DNA from: Asterochloris sp. CNOR1
Taxonomy: Eukaryota; Chlorophyta; Trebouxiophyceae; Trebouxiales; Trebouxiaceae
Direction: 5' to 3'
Length of the DNA stretch: 64,000 bases
Assembly: GCA_963969365.1 (NCBI GenBank)
Contig: OZ017746.1
Span: 1,798,001-1,862,000 of the forward strand
The position numbers and the translations under genes are program-made. Of the stretch, positions 11,871-22,000 are shown in pieces. The notes beneath the pieces were generated by a model, which saw only the letters and a program-made list of their open reading frames with translations, was not told where the DNA came from and did not search any database. How positions within the stretch are numbered: position 1 is the stretch's first letter; each line of letters opens with the position of its first letter.

Positions 11871-13620
11871 TCACATCATTTTGGCATTGCTGAAATCCAT
11901 CTCTGGGTGGGCGCTCATGAACTTTTTCAGCATCTCCTGCTTGTTCTGCTCCTCGCTGGTGGGCAGCCCCATCTGCTTCTGCCGCTGGTCATACATCATC
12001 TTCTCAACTGTCTGCCGTGTCTCGCCATCCAAGTCGCTGAGCTTCGAGTTCTCAGGCTCCACCTTGCCTGTGTCAATCTCATCTTGGCCCTTCACAATGC
12101 TTTTCCACCACCCCATTGTGTTGACCTACAGAAAAAAGCAGGCACTTGTCATGAATTGTTGTCTGCCAGGATAAAGTGGGCAGCAGCCTGGAAGTTGCGC
12201 TGCAGCGACCAGATGCAAGGCGGGCCAAGCAACAGATGTGTTCACATGACACGAGAGTAGTGGCCTGAGATCATGGGTGGAGGTGCTTACCTTCTGCAGG
12301 GTGATGTCAATCACCCCCCCGCTGATGCCCTGGTCAAGGTTCCACATGCTCTCATCAGCCTTGACAGGCTCTGCCAGATCACCCTCAAGCACTGGCGGCT
12401 GCCCCTTGACGCCAACCTGCAGTTCAAAGGCAAGCATGAGGGAGAGTTCTGCAAACAGCTCAGGAGCATTGCACTGCTGGCCTCAACAGACAATGAGGCA
12501 GTCTTCTGCTAGTAGAAACAACGCGGGTGCTGCTCACCCTGTGTCAGTAACTAAGTTTGCAGCCAGCCATCTGCCACCGGCTGCCAATCAAGGAGCAGGC
12601 AGTGGGGGTGAGGCCCACCTTAATGTGGTTGCGCTTGATCTGCACATCACACATTTTGCCCTTGGTGCCTGGCGGCACCTTCACGCTGACAGTCACCTCT
12701 GCCAGAGTCTGCACCCAGGAGTAGTGCTCCAAGTCAACCCCGTTGCCGGCATTGGGCTCTGCATCAGGCAGGGCACCACCTCACCGCTGCTGCAGTCAGC
12801 CAGGCACCAAGCACACTGCACACAGGCACAGAGAGCGTCTGTGCACATGGCATTGCAAGATACCATGGGGGCTCCCTGCACTCCAGCTGCGCAGGCCACA
12901 TAGAAGCAGTGTGTGGTCATCCCTGCCTGAGAGCTGGCATGACCATTGGCATTGTGGGCGCGCTGGTGCCAGGTGAGGACCCCACCAAGGGTTTGCCATC
13001 ACTGGCACTGCAGGGCTCACTCAAGCCTTTGGGCTTCTCGCTGTCCTCCTCAGCCATGGGCAACTCTGCAGGCGCCTGCTGAGGTGCAGGGGCTGCCTCT
13101 GCTGACAGCTGGTCCACAGATGCAGCACCTGAAGGAGTTGGCGCTGCAGCTGCTGCCGCAGTTCCAGCTGCTGAGCTGCTTGGTGCGATGACTCCTGCTG
13201 AGGAGCTCGTTTCCTGCAGCAATGAAAATCAACCCCAAGCACTGATACTCACTGCTGAGATGCCCAGGCCGCAGGGTTGGATGTGGTGAACAGGGGAAGT
13301 GTTATTCAAAGGTGGTCCAGGAAGCAGCAGGACAAGTGCACCTTGTCAGGCATGTTCGACTGGACGCCGTTTGCTGCTCTCTTGCTGCTGCCAAGGAAGC
13401 CAGTTCTCACACCAGCACTTCCAGCTCCAGCTGCCCCCCGAGCAACGTTTGTCATCTCCTGGGCGATCTCCTTGGGCAGCCTGCCCTTGCGCTGCAGGAA
13501 TTCTGCAGCAGAGCTCATCATCTCCACAGCATCCCCATGGTAGGCATCAAGCAGTTTTTCAAAGTACTCCTCCTTGTCTGTGATCTCTTCGATCACTGGC
13601 TTGGAATGCAGCCTTGCCAT
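11871..13620 (-). CDS. NUDC: NudC nuclear distribution / dynein co-chaperone (5 exons)
   Basis: CS-domain HSP90 co-chaperone acting with dynein regulators and in protein folding. Exons 13620-13411, 13213-13021, 12758-12619, 12416-12291 and 12125-11871 join in phase to 307 residues. The CS domain starts at [17 protein letters not shown], followed by [11 protein letters not shown] and [12 protein letters not shown]. The C terminus is the hallmark NudC tail: [43 protein letters not shown] and [16 protein letters not shown]. Exon 2 encodes an alanine/proline/serine-rich linker. The first exon ([16 protein letters not shown]...) is only loosely like the usual NudC N domain, so the start is less certain than the rest. 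Confidence 0.94.
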
Positions 13621-14074
13621 GGTTTTTGCCGGGTGGAAGGCAAGATCAAGGCCAATGGCGACGATGGCCTGGGAGCTAGTCTGGGCAATGAATTAGGTCT
13701 GAAGCTAGTCTGACAAGCAAACTCGAACACTACAGGCTTTCTCCACGCGAAAATCCTCAATTGCCTCAGTACATAGTGATTGAATCTGAATTCAGCAGCA
13801 AATTGTCACAAGAATTGCCAAACCAAAAGTTGTCAAAAGAAGGCCACTGCCACAGCAATAGGCTGTGCGTAAGGCAAAGACAACACCACTCTCAAAGGAG
13901 AAAGGATGGGCAGACATTGCATGGCACCTGGTGCTGCCTTAACTAGCTAGAAAATAATGGAGGTAGGCAGATCAATACGCTAGCTGACATGGGACACCAC
14001 ATCTGGTGTCTCCTGAATCGACAGGCTAAAGCCCTGGATGTTCTTGCCATCCTGGCATGGCAAATTGATGATCC
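13621..14074. other. Intergenic spacer between NudC start and the downstream end of the membrane-protein gene
   Basis: 454 bases, partly AT-richer than the surroundings. It must contain the NudC promoter. The minus strand around 14090-13989 is open in another frame (INLPCQDGKNIQGFSLS... to a TAG at 13991-13989) and could be an alternative last exon of the neighbouring membrane protein if a 68-base intron is removed. Nothing else was recognised. Confidence 0.5.
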
Positions 14075-16017
14075 TCAAAAGGGGGTTCCGCTCTGCGGCT
14101 GCTTTGTGCCCTCTGCTACTTCCTCTGTATCACTGTTGCCTACAGGTCTAGAGCTGTAGCTTTCAAAGGGCGATGTCCACCTGCTGGAGGTGGATGTGCT
14201 GCAGCCAGAAGCAGCAGCTGTGCTGGAGGTCGTGCTGGGCTCAGTATGTGACAGCATGGGCATGGCGCTGAGGCTCTGGCTGGTGTCCATCACATCAGAC
14301 TGGCTGGTGCTGAGCACAGACGCTGGGGGATGCCTTGCCGTGACACTGCAAGCAGCCAAATGTCTGCTTGACATGTGCAAAAGAGCCAGCTGCCAGGCTG
14401 AGATTGTGCTGAGTTCCTAACGAAGAAGCTGAAGTTGCAAAGGGCAGCCTGCTCACCACATGGTGTCCTCGTTAAGTGCGGCAACTGATGGCTGCCTGGC
14501 AGATGGCTGCTGAGCGTCTGGCTGCAAGGCCTCTGGGTTAGCGCCAGCCTCTCCCAAGTGAGCCGATATGCAGCGCAAAGTTGGCACTGAACCAGGCAGT
14601 GCGGCCACGGTTGAGGCCAGGGAGTTGCTGTACTGCTCTGCAGCTTGAAGGTTATGAGGGACGTCACACTCCTTGAGGCGGCCTGACTTGTAGCTGGACA
14701 TGCGCCGGTGCGAAAGGGCTCCACCGGCTGGTCGAAACACCTGCACCCACCACACTGTTTGTGGGTTGCTGGCCTCAGAAAGACAAATAGGCCTAGCCTC
14801 TGCCTCATGCACATTGTGTTAGGGCACATTTGCATGGGATGAACAGGCCGCCATGCTTGTGCCACAGAGGGGTGACATGCTGCATTCATTGCAATTGTGA
14901 AACCCCCACCTGCTGCAGGCTGCTCAAGCTGCTGGAGCGCTCAGCCGCTGGCGTGCCCGATCGCCCCGAGGCTGCTCCTTGCTGGCGCTGTGTGAAGCTC
15001 AGATTGCCAGAAAGGGTGCCATGCCGTTCAATCTCCAACATCATGAAGGGGACCTGCCGCCTCCCTGCTGCATCATGAGGGGAAGGCTTGAGCATCCCCA
15101 TGCAAGAACTGCTTGACACCACTGCCTTTTGGTCATAAGACGGCTAGCGAAGCAATGCAGATTGTTGCGCCGCATGCCCAGCTAGCAACCAGCTCAATTG
15201 AGGTTGCGTCAGCTCACGTCTTGACTTGTCCTGCTGCTGAGGGTCCTGACTGGCCTGTTCCTCTGGCGTCCAGCCTGCCACAGGTGGCAGAAAGGCAGAT
15301 CCGCCTTTGTCCATTGATACCCTCAATCCATAAACCAAGCTGTCATTGGGCTGGACGATAATGACAGGTGGCTTGGAAGGCGGCATTGGATCCCCCAGCT
15401 CTATCTGCCCTTCACCAGGCTGAGCTTGGGAGCCTGCAGGCAGCCTGTGTTGGCAGCGGCAAGCAAGGTGGCACACATCATTGTAGGCAGCGGACACATA
15501 AACATAAAGCAGATTGGCGGATGATCAGAACACAGCCTTCAGACTGTGTTGCAATTTCTTCATGCAGACAACGTCACAGGCAGACTGGCGGAAGAGCTCA
15601 CCAGTGCCTGTTGCATTCAGGCGTGCTCGCTGGCGTCTCCTTCTGTCACAAAGAATAAATATGATACAGCTCAGCAGGAAAGCTGTGCCAATAACTGCTG
15701 CCACCACCCCTGCAGCACATGAGTGGTGAAGAGATGGTCTCATGCGATCCCATTGCAAAGAGCGTGCGCTTACAAGGTGTGCTGCATTATATAGCCATCC
15801 ATGCACGAAGTTCACCTATAAAGCTGCCGTAGGCCCCTTGCGAGGTCCCTATGGGCTGCAGCAAGAGCCCTGAGACACCAGGCGCTACTGTATTGTTTGG
15901 GTTGCCGTCCCCCACTTGCAAGAGGTGCCTATGTGGCGCAGAGGCTGATGCGCAGGGAACACCAGCCAGGGCAGCAAGCACAACCGCCAAGGTTGTCAGC
16001 ATAACGCGCCCTGGCAT
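14075..16017 (-). CDS. Unknown type I single-pass membrane protein with Ser/Gln-rich cytoplasmic tail (6 exons)
   Basis: No family recognised. Exons 16017-15816, 15709-15602, 15433-15218, 15121-14910, 14740-14457 and 14345-14075 join in phase to about 430 residues. A start at 16017 gives a signal peptide (MLTTLAVVLAALAG, then ASASA). A short ectodomain of about 45 residues follows, then a membrane helix at about residues 68-89 (GVVAAVIGTAFLLSCIIFIL) and a basic stop-transfer CDRRRRQR. The remaining 335 or so residues are predicted cytoplasmic and low in order: PPVIIVQPNDSLVYGLRVSM, an ESMMLEIERHG-like stretch (FMMLEIERHG), and long Ser/Ala/Gln segments without a kinase or other catalytic fold. 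It could be a receptor-like or scaffold protein. The 3' end is uncertain (alternative exon ending at 13989). Confidence 0.72.
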
Positions 16018-16324
16018 TGGCCATGTCAACTCTGCATGAACTGGTGTCAGGTGCATCAGTAATGCATCCAGTAAGTCTGATGATATCGCCACGCTTGTTA
16101 GCCAGGCACCAGGGCTGCGCAACAGTTGTAGGCATCACTACATAGTGTCCTGACAACATGACGCCTCACCTCGTCGACAGTAAGCAGGTGCCTGTTGCCC
16201 TCTGTTGACTTTCGGCAGAACTGACATGGGAGACCGCCAGCAAGCCTAGCCGCGAGGTATTGCCTTGTACAGATAGAGTTTGAAAATGGCCTGGGATACT
16301 AATACTTAGACTTTCGTTCTCGCA
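16018..16324. promoter_or_regulatory. Divergent promoter interval, membrane protein / DUF155 gene
   Basis: 307 bases lie between two opposing start codons. The stretch 16261-16320 includes an AT-richer run (gatactaatacttagac) that could be core promoter for the plus-strand gene. No defined factor site was recognised. Confidence 0.45.
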
Positions 16325-18926
16325 TTGCAAGCGTTGCATGCACTATCACACAGGAGGTGCTGCAGTCGTATCTCAGTCTGTTGTATGCAGAGAAGATCAG
16401 TGTGTCTGTTGGAACATCTGGTGTTGAGACGAGTTCTCAGGCAGCTGCACTGCCCAGCTGCAGCATTTTCTGTGCCACCTGCACCGGCATCAAGGCAACC
16501 CGACTCAGGGAATGTCCTGCGTCAGGCATGGCAGGAGAGCCAATGTCACAGACCTGCCAGCTGCTTGCGTGCTGGCTGGCCTGCCTGTGGCAGTAGGCAA
16601 TTCACAGCTGTGCCACAGGAGACGTATGAACAGCATCAACAGCCCCAGCAGGAACAGCAGCAGAACATGTACCATCAGCCCGGGCCCCAGCATTCCAGCT
16701 GGGGCCCGCAGCAGCAGTATGCCGAGCACCCTTTACCGGCTAAGGCTTATTACCTAGGTGAAGAGGGCAGCACCAATCCTTGCCTCATGAAGCTCTTTGC
16801 TATTGCACCGAGCGACATGCAGGAACCCATTCCAATCATCACCTGCTTGTCTTGGGCGCCTGCAGGCAAGCATCTCAATACCACTGGGCTGGCTCAGGCC
16901 GCCAGTCAGGCAAAGTACCCTGTGATCCACCTGAAAAATGGTGTCATCATCTCAGCAGCTGCGCGACGTGAGAAGAATCCCCTGCGGGAGGGGCAGTGCC
17001 TCACGGTGAGTCTGCTGCCATGCAGCGCAGCCCAAGCTGGCCGGCAGGCAACGGTTCCAGTCCGTCTGCTGCAAAGCGCAAGCCCCACTGCCTTCACTGC
17101 CTGACCTCAGCATCCGCACCCGCGGGGGGCGAGGGCGGGGGCACAGCCCTTCCATTGGACTCATTCTTTGAACTTGGTGTGTTAGAGTTGGGTGCTTGGC
17201 CCCTGCTGTCTGCGCCAGCCCTCTCTGCAGTCGCTGTTTGCCTGCTGGATCAGGGCCTGCCCCTGGAGACCTACCTGGTGGCCTACAAGTACGGCGCTGT
17301 CGTCCTGTTCAACGTGGGCAACGAGGAGAAGGAGAAGCAGATCCTCAAGCTGTGCATGCCCCACATCAGCGACCCTCCTCGCAGAGGCACCACAATCACA
17401 GATGGTGCGACCTCAGCAGGCCCCCCGCTTTGGCCCTGATGAGCATGCGAGTGCTTCAGCCGTCCCAAGAGCAGCTGTAATTCATGTTGGGCATCGCTGT
17501 GTTGTGTGGAGTCACATCGCAGATCGTACTTGGGTCACCTGGTGCTGGCAGTCAGCTCACAGCATGCTGCCTCAGTGACTCCATACAGCTGACTGACTGG
17601 ATCATCTGCCTCGCTGTGCACCTGCCTGGCTGCCTGCAGAGTACAAAATCTCCATCGTGCCTCAGATGCCGCGCCACAGCACCCTGAACGCAGACCGCGT
17701 CATGCTGCAGCAGCTGGACTGGAGCAATCTAAGCACGCTGGCCATCGTGCTGGCACAGTCGGTGGCCCTGGACCACTACGCTCAGGTGGGCCGCCAAACC
17801 AGGCTGCAGGCCTTGCTGGACAGCCAGACGCAAGCTGCAAGCCGAAGGCTGGCAGGGCTCCGCTTGTTGCTGCCTGGGAGCTGCCTTCTCGTGGAGGCTG
17901 CTGCAATGTGCAGGCCCGTCTTTGTGACTCTCGTCCGGCTGCATCTGCCAGGGCAGCCTGCTGCAGCAAGGCAGGTGGGACAAGTCCCTGGCGCCCTCGT
18001 TGCTGAGCATTGTGGTCTTCAGCGGCTGCCCTGCTGCAGGTGGCTGAGAGCATGCTGCAGACATTCTTGGAGTACAACAGCAGCATGGCCAAGACTGGGG
18101 ACTTCAGGGATGTCCACAAAGAGGACCTGCTCCGGGTGGGCACAACTCCGCAACGGTGCTCAAGAGCATCGTGCTGTTCAGTGGCACTTCTTTGAGGGGT
18201 CTGGCTTTCATGTGCTGTCTTTGTGCTATGCACTGTTGGCAGGTGTGCTGTCCACAGGTTGTTCAGGCAATAACTTCACAGCCACACCCAAGCCGCCGTC
18301 ATCAGTGACTGACGTCAGCTGGGCATGCCCTGCAGATGATTGCCAAAAACACGATCATCCTGACCGACATCATTGTCAAGCTGGGCCTGGAGGAGCGCTT
18401 TGACGTGGCCTGGCGCAGCGCCCAGCACGGCCAGGTGCATGAGCACATGCGCTCAGAGTTCGAAATCGAGGAGCGCTTTGAGCAAGTCAGGACCAAGGTG
18501 GGCGGGATCTCTGCCCAGCCTCCAGTCCCAAAGGCGGTGACACTGCTGTGCTGAGAGCAAGCCAGGCTGTGCCTGCTTCTTGTGGCCCTGGTTGTTGAGG
18601 GCAGCATTGCAGTGGGTCCCCAGAAAGCCCACTTTCAATTCCTGCACTCACCCGGCATCGTGCTGGCTGCAGGACGGGGTCTGCTTCTGGGCTGCTGGGT
18701 TGCCGCGATGGCTCAACAAGCTGACTTTGTCAAGTTGTGCCTGCAGCTGGAGCTAGTGCAGGAGAATGTGAAGTACTTCCTGGAAATAATGCAGAACAAG
18801 AAGTCCGTCCTGCTGGAGTGGTTCATCATCATCCTCATCGCAATTGAGATTGCTTTGGGTGTGTATGACAATGGCCTAGCCTCCATGTCATTTGAGCTCC
18901 TAAAAACCTTAGTGCCTGGCCTTTGA
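16325..18926 (+). CDS. DUF155 (RMD1/RMND1/RETARDED ROOT GROWTH) organelle membrane protein
   Basis: Members of this family are needed for mitochondrial translation or organelle division in yeast, animals and plants. Exons 16325-16757, 16866-16967, 17111-17404, 17640-17785, 18040-18135, 18336-18497 and 18747-18926 join in phase to about 470 residues. Conserved blocks are KYPVIHLKNGVII, YLVAYKYGAVVLFNVG, LSTLAIVLAQSVALDHY, NTIILTDIIVKLGLEER and the C-terminal helix LLEWFIIILIAIEIALGVYD, the family's membrane anchor. The first 60 residues are rich in Arg, Ser and Cys with almost no acid, as in a mitochondrial presequence; a Gln-rich segment follows. The end of exon 2 is ambiguous: a later GTGAGT donor at 17007 exists but breaks the phase with exon 3. 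Intron 1 (108 bases) has no stop and is a multiple of three. Confidence 0.88.
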
Positions 18927-19089
18927 CTGTCCTGCCAGCCACACAGGGATGGCTGCCAGGGCATATTCATGCCACATGCATAGCCCATCACTTCCTGAAT
19001 GGTATTGCCCACTGTGACATTCCTTGCAATTTTTGAATTGCTTTCCCCGCTTCAGATAAGTCAAGCTTTATGCCTGCTTCATGTTGATG

Positions 19090-22000
19090 TCACATCTGGT
19101 TCAGGTGGGTGGGCAAGACTTTAAAAGTCTGGTCATAGCAGAAGGGTTCTAGATTGATTTCGAGGGCAGAAACAGGGAAGGGGATGTCAAATGCTTTCAG
19201 CACTTGAGGGTGAATCACACCAAACTTTCCTATGCACGCAGCCACTGAAGCAGCACTTTCTCTTATGCCATCAGCTTCCTGTGATGAGGCCTTTCCTTTC
19301 CAAGTAGCCTGAGAGCTTGGGGCAAGTGCAAATACATCTGCAGCCCTCCCCTCAAAGAATGTCTGGGAGTCATTGTGGCTGGCATCAGCCTCCTGCCAGT
19401 AGTACCCTCCCTGGGCAGGTGTGCCTTCAGGGTTGGTCTCAGCTGCAGGCAGTGGCACTGAAGGGCAAAATCAGGTGGCTGCTGTCGTAGCAACAGGTTG
19501 AGCACCCACTCCTCCAAGGTCATATTCTGAAAACGAGATGTGACACCCTGCTGGCTGGCGAAGAACCCATACATCAACACCCTCAGCAGTGGCAACCTCA
19601 GCGAATGATCTCAAATGCAGATCTTGCATCTCTATCCATCACAGCACTGCCGACCCTAGCAAGTCCATCAGCAGGCCTGTCAACAGGCTGTGCTTGATCT
19701 TGCCTTACCTTGCAGCAACGGGACACCTAGCACCTCCATGACCCTGTTGAGCAAGCCATGGATGATCTCGAAGCCAAATTCTCTGCTGCTGTGCACCGCT
19801 GCCAGCCTGCGCTGGTTGCAGGCTCCTGACTCAGCCTGACTGTCCAGGAAAATGACATCTGACACCTCAAACAGCTTGACAGGGAGGGGGGCATCCTTGT
19901 TGGCCCCCAGCGTCTTCAGCAGACCTGCAGTCACCAAACACGATGAGCATGTTGACAAACTAGCAGCCTCAATGCCGCCAGCGTGCAGACGACCTGCAAG
20001 CAATGCAAAGCTGTGGCTCTAGAGCTATATGGTGTGCATGACAACGGTCCCAGACAGGAGACACAATCTGGATTTGGCACCCACCTGGCAGCAGAGTGCT
20101 CCGGCAGACCTCAAACTCAGCAGTGGCGGGGTTGCCACAGCAGACTGCAGTCCGGCCATCGTCGTTGCGCCTGAGGGCCTCAAAGTTCTCATGCCGTGAA
20201 CAAAGCGCCCAGGTAAGAACCTCTGAAAAACCTGCACAAGCAGTAGCAGAGTTGAGAGGTGTTCGCTTGCAAGACAGCAGCTGCTCATCCTGCCTCCAGG
20301 GCTGATGATGCTGGGCAAAGCACGAACCCAACAGCAGTTGATGGCCTGTACTCCTCACAGTCAGCAGAGCATGGCCATCACTCTTCAGACATAGCCCTTC
20401 ATTGCAGCGTGTCACAGCTGTGCTGGAAGTAGCTGGCACCTGACATGCTGCTGTGCACACTCCAGTCCCCACTATGAAGACATACAAAAGCACCCTGCAG
20501 CACTGGGGACGCCCTCAAGCAGCTGATAGAACTGACCTGCTGCTGCACACTCGCCCCTTAGCAGCTCCACCAATTGGTTTAAGGGTAGCTCCCGCCCCGA
20601 AGTCACAGTCTGGGGAACGGCCTCCTGCAGCTGATTGTAGCCGTAGGCGATGGCCACGTCCTGCGTGGCAGCAGGAGCAGGTCTGCATTTTGCTGGGCCG
20701 TGCTCGGGTCTGTGTTGCAGCAGCTCTGTCATCAAGCCGCAATCACCCCCATCAGCTCCAAACAGCAGAAGGCCTGGAGGCCTTCATACAAGACACCTCC
20801 ACGCGTTGCAGGATCCGATCACAGCTTCATGCAAATACAATGTCAAAGGCTGTGCCTATCACTTCTACAGCTGGAGGTTGTTCATCCGGCATGTGCTCGG
20901 CTGCCCACAAGACCCCTGCACAGACAACAAGCCGCTTGAGGCTCACCTCCACAACGTCACAGGCGTGCAGGACATCGCTGCGTGTGACGGGCACATTGCA
21001 GTGCACCTCCTGCCCATCCTGGGAGGCTGTGGCACTGAGCTGCATCTTGCTCAGTAGCCTGGCAATGGTAGCAGCATCCAGGGAGGTGCCCACCACGCCG
21101 TTCACCTGCCGCACCGGTACATCCAGCTGCCAGCTGCTAAGACGCGGCGTCACTGCAGCATGTGCAGTAGAAGTGGGCGGCTGAATCTGCTCAGGTACAA
21201 CAGGTGGGCACTGCAGTTTACACAAGGCGGTTATGCATCAGTTTCGTCAGCTGCTAGCTGTCTAGACATCACTGCAGTGTGGCCTCTGGCTGGATGAGGA
21301 GCAGCCACTCTGCCAAAGGGCAACCTCAAAGGCATACTGCGCTACAGAAGCAGTTGCTCAGGCCCTGCCATTCTCCAATGCATCTGCAGGAAGACAGTCT
21401 CAGCTGTGAACTGCCCTCCTGCACGCTGGGAGCAAGTGTGGGCACATCAGCGCCCCAGGGGTTCACATCCAACGGTGTCAAGCAGATCAGGCTGCTGCAA
21501 CCCAGGATTCTCGTGCGACTGCCCTCAGCTGTGTGACCTGCTTGCCAACCTCAGATGGTGCTAAGCAGACGGGGCTGCGGCAGCCCAGAACTCCCCTGCC
21601 GTTGCCTTCAAGTGTGACCTGCCCCATCAGGACCCAACACCCGCACTGGCGTGGTCAGGACCTTCAGTAGTTACTGTGGAACTGGCGCAAGGCTCTCTGA
21701 CCATCTCCCTCACCTGTGACCTGCCCATCAGGGCTCACCACCTCTACAGGCTCCACCTCATATGGCGTGGAGCAGTACTCCCCAAACATGGCGCACAGGG
21801 TGGACACCACCACATGGGCCTTGGTCAGGTCGGTGGCAGTGGCCTCAATCAGGATGTCCCGCGTGTCCAGGCTGATCTGCAGGGCAGTTGCACAGGGAGA
21901 CTGAATGACCTGGGGCGAGCGGCCATGCAGCAGGCAGCCCGGTAGGCAGGGGGTGAGATAACTGCCAGGCTGGTGGTCTTGAGGCTGCCTCAGGACCTTT

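Noticed and set aside
16325-17104. Uninterrupted reading of DUF155 exons 1-2 through intron 1
   Set aside because: Intron 1 is a stop-free multiple of three, but the family alignment runs AYYLG-KHLN across a clean GTGAAG/CTGCAG pair, so it is treated as an intron.
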